A stretch of DNA of 64,000 bases from Roseateles_E cavernae (GTDB lineage Bacteria > Pseudomonadota > Gammaproteobacteria > Burkholderiales > Burkholderiaceae_C): the NCBI RefSeq assembly GCF_040187885.1, contig NZ_JBDPLH010000001.1:1178001-1242000 (forward strand), read 5' to 3'. Shown here piece by piece: positions 42,098-50,860 of this stretch. The translations under genes were made by a program, and so were the position numbers. The notes under the pieces are model-generated. The model did not search any database and had not been told where the DNA came from. It saw only the letters and a list, made by a program, of their open reading frames with translations. The stretch's first letter is position 1; every line of letters begins with the position of its first letter.

Positions 42098-42381
42098 GGC
42101 TGGAACGTGGCTGCAAGCACTTGGTGGGATGAGTGCGTCCGCTGGGCGCACGCATGGCGACTGCGGCCCAGAACATGGCCTCGGATCGCCAGATTCACTG
42201 GGCAAATCCTGTCCGCAATCAGCTTGCGGAAGCGGTCTCCGAAATCAACGATTTATTCAGCGTAGCCCTGAGCAAAAGACTACAACCGAGTGCGGCTCAT
42301 TGAAACGCGGGGCTTGCTGAAGGCCGGCTCGGCGGCCGTTGCTTGAGGCGAGCCCCGACTCCGAACGCCCGGAGTTCCCTG

Positions 42382-42972
42382 CTACGCAATGGAAGGCGAC
42401 GCATGCGAGTAGCGCTTCGCAACGACCCGAAGCCTTTCACCAAAGCGCTTGGCCGTCTCGATATCGCCTTCCAACACTTCGTCAACCCCCGCATCGACCG
42501 GGGTTGTGGCCATCGCGCCGGAGGAAGAACCCACATAGTTCAGGTCGTTGCGCAGGGCGGCCTTGGTATTGGAGGGCATCATGCCGGTGCCAACCCATAG
42601 GCCGCTGTGTTGCATGGCAAATGTCATGAAGAACTGCAAAGTGGACAGCTTGTCGCCGCTCATGCTTCCGCTGTTGGTGAACCCCGCGAAGAGTTTGTCT
42701 TTCCATTTCTGAGCCATCCAGGCCGCGGAAGAGTCATCGGCAAATCTCTTGAACTGCCAACTCGCGCTGCCCATGTAAGTGGGTGAGCCCAGCACAATCA
42801 AATCCGCGGCAGCCAGCTCGATCCAGGCGGACTCAGGCAGAGTGCCTTGCGCGTCAATCTCCAGCAATGCGGCCTCAGCGCCTTGGGCGACGGCCTGCGC
42901 CAATCGACGGGTATGGCCGTAACCGGAATGGTAGACAACCACAATGGATGGCATGGTTTGTTTCGCCTTCAT
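42382..42972 (-). CDS. Flavodoxin/NADPH-dependent FMN reductase-like protein
   Basis: This 196-residue protein is a flavodoxin-fold redox protein of the WrbA-like type. The FMN phosphate loop is IVVVYHSGYGHTRRLAQAVA, then comes VLGSPTYMGSASWQFKRFAD, and the third FMN contact region is the LFAGFTNSGSMSGDKLSTLQ segment. WrbA-type proteins are NAD(P)H:quinone oxidoreductases. Its ATG overlaps the stop of the NmrA-like gene (42969-42972), so the first Met is favoured over a second one six codons later. Codon use is more AT-tolerant than in the neighbours, in line with its location in the lower-GC insert. Confidence 0.8.
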   Translation of the reverse strand: MKAKQTMPSIVVVYHSGYGHTRRLAQAVAQGAEAALLEIDAQGTLPESAWIELAAADLIVLGSPTYMGSASWQFKRFADDSSAAWMAQKWKDKLFAGFTNSGSMSGDKLSTLQFFMTFAMQHSGLWVGTGMMPSNTKAALRNDLNYVGSSSGAMATTPVDAGVDEVLEGDIETAKRFGERLRVVAKRYSHASPSIA

Positions 42973-43853
42973 TGGGCAGTCTTCCAGCGCCCAGCCGTTT
43001 CTAGCGCGTAGTCGCGGTAGCTCCGCAACGAGGTGCCCAGTTCTTGCTGCATGCGCTCGACTGCGCCAGCGGAACCCAGCTCGCCATCCATTTGCATGCG
43101 TGCCATCATGAGCCGCATGTCATACGCCATCCAGGCGGGTGCAAAGCTCCGGAACCGCGCTTCAAAAGGCCCGATATCGTCACCTGCGTACTCGACGGTC
43201 TTGCCCAGCACATCACTCCACACAGCGGCGGCGGTTTCACCCGACAGCGCCGTTGGCCCCACGACATCCAAAACCTCCGTTGGCAAGGGTTCGCTTGCGG
43301 CGTCTCGGCGCTGCAGATGTCGTGCGGCAACCTGCGCCACGTCACGCGCGTCCACCATGGAAATGCCTGCGCTGCCGATAGGCATGGGATACACACCCCG
43401 CTCCAGAACATCGGACCGAATCAAGGCATCGTCGTTCTGCATGAAGTAAGCGGGACGCAGAATGGTCGCGTGCATTCCAAGCTGTTCGATCATGCGTTCA
43501 ACCGTGTGCTTCCCAGTGAAATGCGGAACCTCGGTGAAACGGTCGCTGTGCATGACAGACAGGTAAACGATGCGCTCGATACCTGCTTCGCGCGCTAGGT
43601 TGAGTGCAATCAGAGCCTGGGTGACTTCGTCTGCGGCAACCGTGTTGAGCAAGAAAAGCGTTCTTGCGCAACCCATGGCAGCGCGCATCGAATCAACATC
43701 CTGAAAGTCCCCCTTGACCGCCTTGACGCCCGGTGGGAACCGTCGCTGTTCTGGTGTTCTGGTGAGGGCGTGAACGTCTGCGCCTTGCGCGGCTAGAAGC
43801 GCCGCAACTTGTGAGCCGATAAGCCCCGTGCTGCCCGTAACGAGTATGGTCAT
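42969..43853 (-). CDS. NmrA-like NAD(P)-binding protein
   Basis: This 294-residue short-chain-dehydrogenase-like protein starts with the Rossmann motif MTILVTGSTGLIGSQVAALL and has ALTRTPEQRRFPPGVKAVKGDF, LSVMHSD and RPAYFMQND, which place it with NmrA/HSCARG-type or NAD(P)H:quinone-oxidoreductase QorB-like proteins. Such proteins act as redox sensors or quinone reductases, and the usual catalytic YxxxK is not evident. The start at 43853 gives the family-type N-terminus; the open frame extends 42 codons upstream but without homology-like content. It is translationally coupled to the flavodoxin-like gene and divergent from a LysR regulator (159 bases), the classic arrangement of a LysR-controlled operon. 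Confidence 0.83.
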   Translation of the reverse strand: MTILVTGSTGLIGSQVAALLAAQGADVHALTRTPEQRRFPPGVKAVKGDFQDVDSMRAAMGCARTLFLLNTVAADEVTQALIALNLAREAGIERIVYLSVMHSDRFTEVPHFTGKHTVERMIEQLGMHATILRPAYFMQNDDALIRSDVLERGVYPMPIGSAGISMVDARDVAQVAARHLQRRDAASEPLPTEVLDVVGPTALSGETAAAVWSDVLGKTVEYAGDDIGPFEARFRSFAPAWMAYDMRLMMARMQMDGELGSAGAVERMQQELGTSLRSYRDYALETAGRWKTAQ

Positions 43854-44012
43854 TTGAGTTGCTTGAAAGTGTGTAATGGCTTGTTGAATCAGGTCTGCGG
43901 CCAGGCAAGGAAGCGATCCATGTGTCCTCGCTCGACCCGACAACAAGCTGAATTGTTTATGGTTTAACCTTGCGCACATAGACTCGTTCTGTAGACATCG
44001 GCGTACACAAAT

Positions 44013-44924
44013 ATGAACAATGAGAACTACTCGATCGACGATCTCCAGTGGTTCATCAAGATCGCGGAGGCAGGGAGCCTCTCACGAGCTTCTCGCCAAC
44101 TGGATGTTCCAAAATCAACCTTGTCGCGCCGCCTGGCGCGCATGGAGACGGCAGCAGGGGTCAGCCTCGTCAAGCGCAATACCCGAGCCTTCGCATTGAC
44201 CGACGCTGGCCAACGCCTGCTGGACGGAACAAGTCCACTGATCCATAAACTGAACGCCGTCACCCATGATCTTTTTTCTCAGGATCAACCGCCAAGTGGT
44301 CGCGTTCGTCTGGCTGCGTCAGCGACGTTTGGCAAAGGCGTGCTGCTTCCGCTGGTGACTGAGTACCTGTTCAAACACGAACATCTGGAACTGGATGTCA
44401 AGCTCAGCAACCGCCACGTCAACATCATCGAAGAAGGCATTGATTTGGCGGTGCGCATTGGCGAACTTGTCGATTCCAGCCTGAAGGCCCGTGCCATCGG
44501 CACCGTACGCCCAGCCCTGTTTGCAAGCCCCGCCTATGCAAGCCAATTCGGGTTGCCGCAGCATCCATGTGAACTCAGCGCGTACGCTGGCCTTCTGCAG
44601 TCGAGGGAAGCCGCAGAAATCAAACTGCATTCGCGAACTAGAACCGCAAAAGGAATTTTGCGTTCACGTTTAATCATCGGACCTTCCGACGCTTTGATTG
44701 CCCCCGCCTTGGACGGACTGGGAATCGCCGTACTGCCCGAGTTCCAGGCTGCGCCGCTGGTCGCATCGGGTCAATTGGTCAGGGTGCTGGAAGGCTGGCA
44801 AATGGCCCCGCTGAAAGTCCATCTGATCTACCCCATGCAGCGCCATCAATCGCCAACAGTTCGGGCACTGATGGCATTTCTTGTGGAGCAGATCCCCAAA
44901 AGGTTGAAGACACTGTCGATCTGA
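44013..44924 (+). CDS. LysR-family transcriptional regulator (divergent from the NmrA/flavodoxin operon)
   Basis: This 303-residue regulator has an N-terminal winged helix (DDLQWFIKIAEAGSLSRASRQLDVPKSTLSRRLARME) and a C-terminal effector domain (from about residue 95, RVRLAASATFGKGVLLPLV, ending in the PLKVHLIYPMQRHQSPTVRALMAFLVE segment). It belongs to the group with the LHxxxR-less, PxSTLSRR type of recognition helix seen in regulators of quinone or redox genes. It probably controls the divergent NmrA/flavodoxin genes through the 159-base region between them. Codon usage and GC (about 53% in the sampled line at 44401) differ from the flanking chromosome. Confidence 0.9.
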   Translation: MNNENYSIDDLQWFIKIAEAGSLSRASRQLDVPKSTLSRRLARMETAAGVSLVKRNTRAFALTDAGQRLLDGTSPLIHKLNAVTHDLFSQDQPPSGRVRLAASATFGKGVLLPLVTEYLFKHEHLELDVKLSNRHVNIIEEGIDLAVRIGELVDSSLKARAIGTVRPALFASPAYASQFGLPQHPCELSAYAGLLQSREAAEIKLHSRTRTAKGILRSRLIIGPSDALIAPALDGLGIAVLPEFQAAPLVASGQLVRVLEGWQMAPLKVHLIYPMQRHQSPTVRALMAFLVEQIPKRLKTLSI

Positions 44925-45413
44925 ATTGCCTCGGGTTAACTAGACACTTCTGAGCTGTCGGGACTAGGGCTTTGGGAGCTCTGCCTGCCTCAAAGCAGCC
45001 ATTCTTCAAGGTCAGCAGATCGCTACTGGCAAGGCCAGGGTATTCCTGCCACGCGTTCGCATGTGGACAGTCCCGGGGGCGCCGGCAGATCCTCTATCTG
45101 CTGCAACGGACAGCACTGGCGCAAAGTGACGACCCGTTGCCCGCCAAGTACGCGCTCGAGTGTTCCTGTTTCGATGTCCGTTGGTCGCGAGCTTCCGCTT
45201 CGGGCACGAAGCAGCCATCAACACGGAGCGCAGCAGCGCCCCCATGGGTTGTGAGTCGCCACTTGTTGCCGCAGACCTCAGTGTTCGCCGCTCCATGCCT
45301 ATAGCCATCAGCATGCTGTGAGCATTGCCTGACACGAACAGCCGCCCTTGTCCGACTCCAACCCCACGGTGTTCCCGGCACGATGCAGCAGGAGAAGCCC
45401 ACCGGAGTCCGTC
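44925..45413. other. 489-base stretch without a supported gene
   Basis: Several short open frames exist on both strands, including a reverse one of about 149 codons between 45012 and 45461. None has a recognisable domain or a convincing ribosome site, and they overlap each other. No inverted repeats, transposase fragments or tRNA were seen. It marks the right-hand side of the lower-GC segment. Confidence 0.5.
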
Positions 45414-45593
45414 ATGTCCTTCATCTACCCGACCTCGCCCCCCGATACCCTGCATGCGCACCGACCGCCGATCAAGGCGCCTGGTGATGATGAGGAGCCC
45501 CAGCCCATGCCTGTCGACCCTGATGAGGGACCGATAGACCCGGCGCCGGAGGATGACCAGACACCGGGGCGCGGCGTCGATCGCGGGCGCTGA
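45414..45593 (+). CDS. Small proline/aspartate-rich hypothetical protein
   Basis: This 59-residue protein begins MSFIYPTSPP and has a low-complexity acidic-proline tail (DDEEPQPMPVDPDEGPIDPA). There is no signal peptide or structural motif. A GGAG ribosome site lies seven bases before the ATG. Short acidic PVDPDEGP-type proteins are widespread as unannotated genes in Burkholderiales, in my recollection, but have no known function. It ends 11 bases before the YihY-family gene and may be cotranscribed with it. Confidence 0.55.
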   Translation: MSFIYPTSPPDTLHAHRPPIKAPGDDEEPQPMPVDPDEGPIDPAPEDDQTPGRGVDRGR

Positions 45594-45604
45594 GCGCAGC
45601 CGCG

Positions 45605-46522
45605 ATGGCGATGAATCGATCGCGTGCCCTCGTTGACCCGCGCGCCGCCCAGCTGCTGCGCCACCCCGGCGCCTTCCTGCTCGGTGCGCTGAAGGCCTTT
45701 CGCGCCAACCAGGGCCTGCTGCTGGCCGGTGCGGTGGCTTACTACGCGCTGCTGTCCATCGTGCCGCTGCTGATACTGGCGGTGATCGCGCTCTCGCATG
45801 TGGTCGACCAGGCGGCGCTGCTGCAGACCCTGGGCCGCTATCTGGAATGGCTGCTGCCGGGGCATTCGCGCGCCATCGTGACCGAGCTGGCGCAGTTCCT
45901 GGCCTTCCGCTCGGTGGTGGGCTGGGTGCTGCTGGTGACGATGCTGTTCTTCAGCTCGCTGGCCTTCACGGTGCTGGAGAACGCGATGTCGGTGATCTTC
46001 CACCACCGCGTGCTGATACGGCGGCGCCACTTCCTGGTCTCGGCACTGATCCCCTATGGCTACATCCTGTGCCTGGGCTTCGGCCTGCTGGTCGTCACGC
46101 TGGTGGCCGGCGCGTTGCAGGCCATGGGCCAGAGCGAGCTGCAGTTCCTGTGGCGCAGCTGGTCGCTGGTCGGGGTGTCCGGCCTGCTGTTCTATCTGCT
46201 GGGTTTTGCCGGCGAGGTCTTTGTGCTGACCTCGATCTATCTGGTGATGCCGGTGGGGCGCCCCTCGCTGCGGCTGGCGCTGTTCGGCGCGATCGCTGCG
46301 GCCCTGCTGTGGGAGCTGTCGCGCCATGCCCTGGTCTGGTACTTCGGCACCTTGTCGCAGATCAGCACGGTGTACGGCTCCTTGACCACCTCGATCGCGG
46401 TGCTGCTGAGTCTGGAGCTGGGGGCGACCCTGATGCTGTTCGGCGCGCAGCTGATCTCCGAGTACGAACGCCTGGAGGTCGGCGACCCGCCGCCCCAGGC
46501 CTTCAGCACCGTGCCCGGCTAG
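45605..46522 (+). CDS. YihY/UPF0761-family membrane protein
   Basis: This 305-residue inner-membrane protein with about six helices matches the YihY (formerly BrkB or RNase BN) family: LAGAVAYYALLSIVPLLILAV at the N-terminus, SSLAFTVLENAMSVIFHH in the middle, and YGSLTTSIAVLLSLELGATLMLFGAQL near the end. The old ribonuclease BN assignment for this family was wrong, and no function is established. Its stop overlaps that of the convergent cupin gene within a shared CTAG (46519-46522). Confidence 0.88.
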   Translation: MAMNRSRALVDPRAAQLLRHPGAFLLGALKAFRANQGLLLAGAVAYYALLSIVPLLILAVIALSHVVDQAALLQTLGRYLEWLLPGHSRAIVTELAQFLAFRSVVGWVLLVTMLFFSSLAFTVLENAMSVIFHHRVLIRRRHFLVSALIPYGYILCLGFGLLVVTLVAGALQAMGQSELQFLWRSWSLVGVSGLLFYLLGFAGEVFVLTSIYLVMPVGRPSLRLALFGAIAAALLWELSRHALVWYFGTLSQISTVYGSLTTSIAVLLSLELGATLMLFGAQLISEYERLEVGDPPPQAFSTVPG

Positions 46523-46800
46523 GCGGCGCGCCGCGCCACCCAGTAGACCGCGCCGTCGGCGCCGTAGCGCTCGGCGTGCCGCTCGCCGGCCGCCAGCTCG
46601 AAGCCGTCGCCGACCCGCAGATGCCGGGTCTGGCCTGCCACCGTCAGCCACATCTCGCCCTCGGCCATGACGGCCTTGGCGACAAAGGGATGGCTGTGCT
46701 CGTCGACCACGGTCAAGGGCGCCCAGCGCCGCTCCAGCACCTCGTCGAATCCGGCAGCCAGGGCCTGCTGCCGGTAGTGCTCGAAACTGGTGATGTCCAT
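46519..46800 (-). CDS. Small cupin-fold protein
   Basis: This 93-residue single-domain cupin has motif 1 VVDEHSHPFVAKAVMAEGEM (His35, His37, Glu49) and motif 2 around AAGERHAERYGADG (His75), enough for a metal site. Sequence alone cannot tell an enzyme from a sensor. The ATG at 46800 gives a complete cupin without extension. It is divergent from the amidohydrolase gene (61 bases between starts), suggesting shared regulation, and its stop overlaps the YihY gene stop. Confidence 0.8.
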   Translation of the reverse strand: MDITSFEHYRQQALAAGFDEVLERRWAPLTVVDEHSHPFVAKAVMAEGEMWLTVAGQTRHLRVGDGFELAAGERHAERYGADGAVYWVARRAA

Positions 46801-46861
46801 GGCCGTTCTCCTGGCGGTCTGCCGGCCTGCTGGCGGCCCCTCCAATGGTAGGCTCGCGGCC

Positions 46862-48139
46862 ATGCTGATACGCAATATCTGCCTTCCCGATGGCCGCCAC
46901 GGCCAGGACCTGCTGGTGCAGGACGGCCGCATCGCCGCCATCGCGCCGGCCCTGCCGGCGCCGGAGGGCGTCGAGATCATCGACGGCCAGGGCCAGCTGC
47001 TGAGCCCGCCTTTTGTCGATGCCCATTTCCATATGGACGCCACGCTCAGCTACGGCCTGCCCCGGGTCAACCAGAGCGGCACGCTGCTGGAAGGCATCGC
47101 GCTCTGGGGCGAGCTCAAGCCGCTGCTGACCCAGGACGCCCTGGTCGAGCGGGCGTTGGCCTATTGCGACTGGGCGGTGGCCAAGGGCCTGCTGGCGATA
47201 CGCTCGCATGTTGATGTCTGCGACCCGCGCCTGCTGGCCGTCGAGGCCCTGCTGCATGTGCGCGAGCGGGTGAAGCCCTATCTCGATCTGCAGCTGGTGG
47301 CCTTCCCGCAGGACGGCGTGCTGCGCGCGCCGGGGGCGTTGGCGAACCTGAAGCGGGCGCTGGACATGGGTGTCGACGTGGTCGGCGGCATCCCGCATTT
47401 CGAACGCACCATGGCCGATGGTGCGGCCAGCGTGAAGCTCTTGTGCGAGCTGGCCGCCGAGCGCGGCCTGCGGGTGGACATGCATTGCGACGAGAGCGAC
47501 GACCCGCTGTCGCGCCATGTCGAGACCCTGGCCTTCGAGACCCAGCGCCTCGGTTTACAGGGCCGGGTCACCGGCTCGCACCTGACGTCCATGCATTCGA
47601 TGGACAACTACTACGTCTCCAAGCTGATCCCGCTGATGGCCGAGGCCGGCCTGCATGCGGTGGCCAATCCGCTGATCAACGTCACGCTGCAAGGCCGCCA
47701 CGACACGTATCCGAAGCGCCGCGGCATGACCCGGGTGCCCGAACTGATGGCGGCCGGCGTCAATGTCGGTTTCGGCCACGACTGCGTGATGGACCCCTGG
47801 TACAGCTTGGGCAGCGGCGACATGCTGGAGGTCGCCAGCATGGGCCTGCATGTGGCGCAGATGACCTCGCAGGCCGGCATGCGCGCCTGCTTCGATGCGG
47901 TGACCGTCAACAACGCCCGCATCCTGGGCCTCGACGATTACGGCCTCGAGGTCGGTCGCAGCGCCGACTTCGTGCTGCTGCAGGCCGGCGATGCGGTCGA
48001 GGCGCTGCGGCTGCGGGCGACCCGGCTGCTGGTCGTGCGCCGGGGCCAGGTCTTGAGCCGGACGACGCCGGCCACCGCCCGCCTGAGCCTGCCGGGCCGG
48101 CCGGCGGCCGAGCTCGACTGGCGCCTAGGGCGGCGCTGA
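46862..48139 (+). CDS. Cytosine deaminase-like amidohydrolase
   Basis: This 425-residue metal-dependent hydrolase of the CodA type has metal and catalytic residues His55 and His57 (DAHFHMDATL), His208, Glu211 (DMHCDESDD), His240 (GSHLTSMHS) and Asp307 (GHDCVMDPWYSLGSGDM). Each sits six to seven residues before the E. coli CodA equivalent (His61, His63, His214, Glu217, His246, Asp313). The residue after the metal Asp is Cys308, where CodA has Asp314, so the substrate may not be cytosine. Related enzymes deaminate isocytosine, creatinine-like or triazine compounds. The start at 46862 (atgctgatacgc) fits the family N-terminus. Salvage of imported bases is a reasonable guess. Confidence 0.85.
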   Translation: MLIRNICLPDGRHGQDLLVQDGRIAAIAPALPAPEGVEIIDGQGQLLSPPFVDAHFHMDATLSYGLPRVNQSGTLLEGIALWGELKPLLTQDALVERALAYCDWAVAKGLLAIRSHVDVCDPRLLAVEALLHVRERVKPYLDLQLVAFPQDGVLRAPGALANLKRALDMGVDVVGGIPHFERTMADGAASVKLLCELAAERGLRVDMHCDESDDPLSRHVETLAFETQRLGLQGRVTGSHLTSMHSMDNYYVSKLIPLMAEAGLHAVANPLINVTLQGRHDTYPKRRGMTRVPELMAAGVNVGFGHDCVMDPWYSLGSGDMLEVASMGLHVAQMTSQAGMRACFDAVTVNNARILGLDDYGLEVGRSADFVLLQAGDAVEALRLRATRLLVVRRGQVLSRTTPATARLSLPGRPAAELDWRLGRR

Positions 48140-48382
48140 GCGTTGCGCGCATCGCACAGACTGCGGGTGCGCGACCGGGAATAGAGGCGCAGCTCTAGCC
48201 TGGCCGGCCGGCCCGGCGGCGCCTGCCGTCCAGGCTTTGTGCCACGCCTGCGGCCTCCTGGTCACCGGACCTCGGCGCCTGAAAACCCTAGCTAGGCGCG
48301 TGCCTGCCTATGGCATGCTGCGGCGCTAGATACAAAACAGGCTCGCGCCATGAGCGAGCCTCATGAGCAGGAGACACATCCC

Positions 48383-49540
48383 ATGAATATCCGTTTGGCG
48401 CTTGGCGCCGTGAGCCTGGCCGTGCTGACCGCCTGCGGTGGTGGCGAGAGCTCGCCCCCTGCCCCCAGCAGCAACGAGACCACCCGCATCGTCGCCTTCG
48501 GCGACAGCCTGACCGATGGCGGCACCTATACCAAGTTCGCCCAGGCGGCCGTGGCCCAGGCCACCGGCGGCGCGATCACGGCGGCCCCGGTCGGCAAGTT
48601 CACCAACAGTGCCGGCGCCGTATGGGTCGAGGTGCTGGCCGGCAAGCTCGGCACGACCATCGTCAACGAGCGCTTCGAATACGGCAGCAGCTTCCCGGTG
48701 TCGGCCCAGATCAGCAGCGCCGCCAACGCCACCAACTACGCCCAGGGCGGCTCGCGTGTGGCCAAGCAGCCCGGCATCGGCTGCAGCCCGAACGCCGCCG
48801 GCGCCTGCACCGGCGCCACCGCCGTGCCGGTGGTCCAGCAGGTCGACCGCGCGCTCGCCAAGGGCAGCTTCACGGCCACCGACCTGGTGGTCTTCTGGGG
48901 CGGCAACAACGATGTCTTCCACAACCTCGCGCTGGCCGGGCCCGAGATCACGGCGGCGGTGACCGCCGCCACGCTGGCTGGTCAGTCGGCCGCCCAGATC
49001 GCCGCGCTGCAGCAGGCGATCGCCGGCAAGTATGTGATCGAGATGGAGCAGGCCGCGCTGGCCCTGCTGGAGCAGACCAGGCGCGCCCGGGCAGCCGGCG
49101 CGCAGCGCATCGTCGTCCTGACCCTGCCGGACTCGGCCAAGTCGCCGATGGGCCAGAGCGCCCAGGTCGGCGCCTCGGGCCGCACCTTGATGTCGACCTT
49201 TGTGAAGGCCTTCAACGACCAGCTGAAGAAGGAGTTGGCACTGATGGACACCGGCGTGATGCTGTTCGACGCCGCCGCGCTGTCGGCCCAGTACTACGAC
49301 AACCCGGCCGCCAACGGCTTCACCAATATCGCGGTGCCGGTCTGCGACCCGGCCAAGACCAACAACACCTCGCTGGTCTGCTTCGAGATCCCGGGCGTGT
49401 TCAGCACCTACTTCCCGGCGGCGGTGGCGCCGGCCGCGACCTCGCTGTTCGCCGACGGCGTGCACCCGACGGTGACCTCGCATGCCAAGTTCGGCAATGC
49501 CGTGTATGAGGCGCTGAAGACCAAGGGCTGGGTGCGCTGA
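48383..49540 (+). CDS. SGNH/GDSL-family esterase lipoprotein
   Basis: This 385-residue secreted hydrolase has a lipoprotein signal (LAVLTAC, lipidated Cys18) followed by GGGESSPPAPSSNE. Block I is VAFGDSLTDGG with nucleophile Ser42, block III is WGGNNDVF, and block V is DGVHPT with Asp358 and His361, the complete SGNH set. Such proteins cleave lipid or carbohydrate esters. Asp after Cys18 is absent (Gly19), so outer-membrane sorting is expected. The ribosome site is caggagaca. The porin gene follows 25 bases later on the same strand, which suggests an esterase-porin operon. Confidence 0.88.
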   Translation: MNIRLALGAVSLAVLTACGGGESSPPAPSSNETTRIVAFGDSLTDGGTYTKFAQAAVAQATGGAITAAPVGKFTNSAGAVWVEVLAGKLGTTIVNERFEYGSSFPVSAQISSAANATNYAQGGSRVAKQPGIGCSPNAAGACTGATAVPVVQQVDRALAKGSFTATDLVVFWGGNNDVFHNLALAGPEITAAVTAATLAGQSAAQIAALQQAIAGKYVIEMEQAALALLEQTRRARAAGAQRIVVLTLPDSAKSPMGQSAQVGASGRTLMSTFVKAFNDQLKKELALMDTGVMLFDAAALSAQYYDNPAANGFTNIAVPVCDPAKTNNTSLVCFEIPGVFSTYFPAAVAPAATSLFADGVHPTVTSHAKFGNAVYEALKTKGWVR

Positions 49541-49565
49541 GACCGCACCGACAAGGAGAACCCCA

Positions 49566-50816
49566 ATGACACAGAACAACAAAGCCATCCTGGCCCTGGC
49601 CGCTTCCCTGTTGTGCGGCGGCGCTGCCGCGCAGACAAGCGCCGAGAGCAGCGTGCAGCTCTACGGCATCATCGATGTGGGCGTGACCGCGATCGACGGC
49701 TACGGCGACAAGACCCGCCGCTTCGTCTCCAGCGGCACCCAGCTGGGCTCGCGCCTGGGCCTGCGTGGCAACGAGGACCTGGGCGGCGGCTGGCGCGCCA
49801 TGTTCACCCTGGAGCACCAGCTCTACGCCGACACCGGCTCGCAGAACCAGCAGACCCCGATCTCGGGCTTCGCGATCCCGGCGCGCGCGCTGGTGGGCGT
49901 GCCCAACACCATACGCTCGCAGCTGGAGCCCGCGCTGGGCGCCTCGCTGGCGGCCTCGCTGAACAACCGCTTCTGGCATCGCCAGGCCTGGGCCGGCATC
50001 GTCACCCCGGTCGGCGCGGTGCTGGCGGGCCGCCAGTACAGCCCGGCGTTCGCCACCTACGGCCGTTTCGATCCGCACCAGGCCGGCAATATCGGCAATG
50101 CCCTCGCGACCCTGTCCGTGCCCACCGGCCTGGAAGTGCGCATCGACAACTCGCTGCAGTATGTGGCCGAGATGAACGGCTTCCGCTTCAACGCGATGCT
50201 GGGCGCCGGCGAGGGCGAGGTCGGCCCGGGGCGCTTCTGGGGCCTCAGCGCCGGCTATGCCAGCGGTGGCTTTGACATCGGCGTGGGCCATCAGCGCCGC
50301 AAGACCTCCGAGGGCCTGGACTCGCTGGAGAACACCATCATCGGCGCCAGCTATTCGACCGGCCCCTGGAAAGTCACCGGCCTCGTGGTCAGCGCCAAGG
50401 ACAAGCACCCGATCCTCGGTGCCCAGCTGCGCGCGCAGCTCAATGCCAACACCGCGATCCCGGCGGCGCTGAAGCCGGCCTTCCTGGCCTACGGCACGCA
50501 GATCGCCAGCAATCTGGGCTTCGACGGCCATCTGGCCTATGGCGGCGTGCATTACCTGGTCAACGAGCGCAACCGCGTGGTCGTCAGCTACGGCGCCTAC
50601 AGCGACTCGGTGGCGGCGCGCGAGGCGGCCATCGGCGGCGTGGCGCTGGAGCATATGTTCTCCAAGCGCACCTCGGTCTGGCTCTCGGCCAGCTATGTGG
50701 ACAACAAGAGCGGCCAGCAGGTGCTGCCTTACTCGCAAGGCCTGCTCTACGGTTTCACCGACAAGCCGGGCAAGGACGCCAGCGCCTACTCGCTCAATCT
50801 GGTGCACCGCTTCTGA
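49566..50816 (+). CDS. Gram-negative porin
   Basis: This 416-residue outer-membrane porin has a Sec signal (1-22, ending GGAAAQ). It starts with SSVQLYGIIDVGVTAIDG, the usual first strand of betaproteobacterial porins, and carries RLGLRGNEDLGGGWRAMFTLEHQ, the WHRQAWAGIVTPVGAVLAGRQ strand and the C-terminal NLVHRF with terminal Phe. It should be a 16-strand trimeric general porin. A ribosome site (aaggaga) precedes the ATG. A hairpin terminator follows 22 bases after the stop. It is likely cotranscribed with the upstream GDSL lipoprotein. Confidence 0.92.
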   Translation: MTQNNKAILALAASLLCGGAAAQTSAESSVQLYGIIDVGVTAIDGYGDKTRRFVSSGTQLGSRLGLRGNEDLGGGWRAMFTLEHQLYADTGSQNQQTPISGFAIPARALVGVPNTIRSQLEPALGASLAASLNNRFWHRQAWAGIVTPVGAVLAGRQYSPAFATYGRFDPHQAGNIGNALATLSVPTGLEVRIDNSLQYVAEMNGFRFNAMLGAGEGEVGPGRFWGLSAGYASGGFDIGVGHQRRKTSEGLDSLENTIIGASYSTGPWKVTGLVVSAKDKHPILGAQLRAQLNANTAIPAALKPAFLAYGTQIASNLGFDGHLAYGGVHYLVNERNRVVVSYGAYSDSVAAREAAIGGVALEHMFSKRTSVWLSASYVDNKSGQQVLPYSQGLLYGFTDKPGKDASAYSLNLVHRF

Positions 50817-50838
50817 GCGGCAGATCGCTCCGACACAA

Positions 50839-50860
50839 CCCGGCCTCGGCCGGGTTTTTT
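50839..50860 (+). terminator. Rho-independent terminator after the porin
   Basis: A stem CCCGGC/GCCGGG (50839-50844 with 50849-50854), a CTCG tetraloop and six T (50855-50860) follow the porin stop codon. Confidence 0.85.

Noticed and set aside
42382..42972. The flavodoxin-like gene starting at the second Met (six codons later)
   Set aside because: The first ATG overlaps the stop of the upstream gene, the normal coupling arrangement, so the longer form was kept.
45012..45461. A reverse-strand frame of about 149 codons
   Set aside because: It overlaps the better-supported 59-residue gene, shows no domain, and has an irregular residue mix with no ribosome site.
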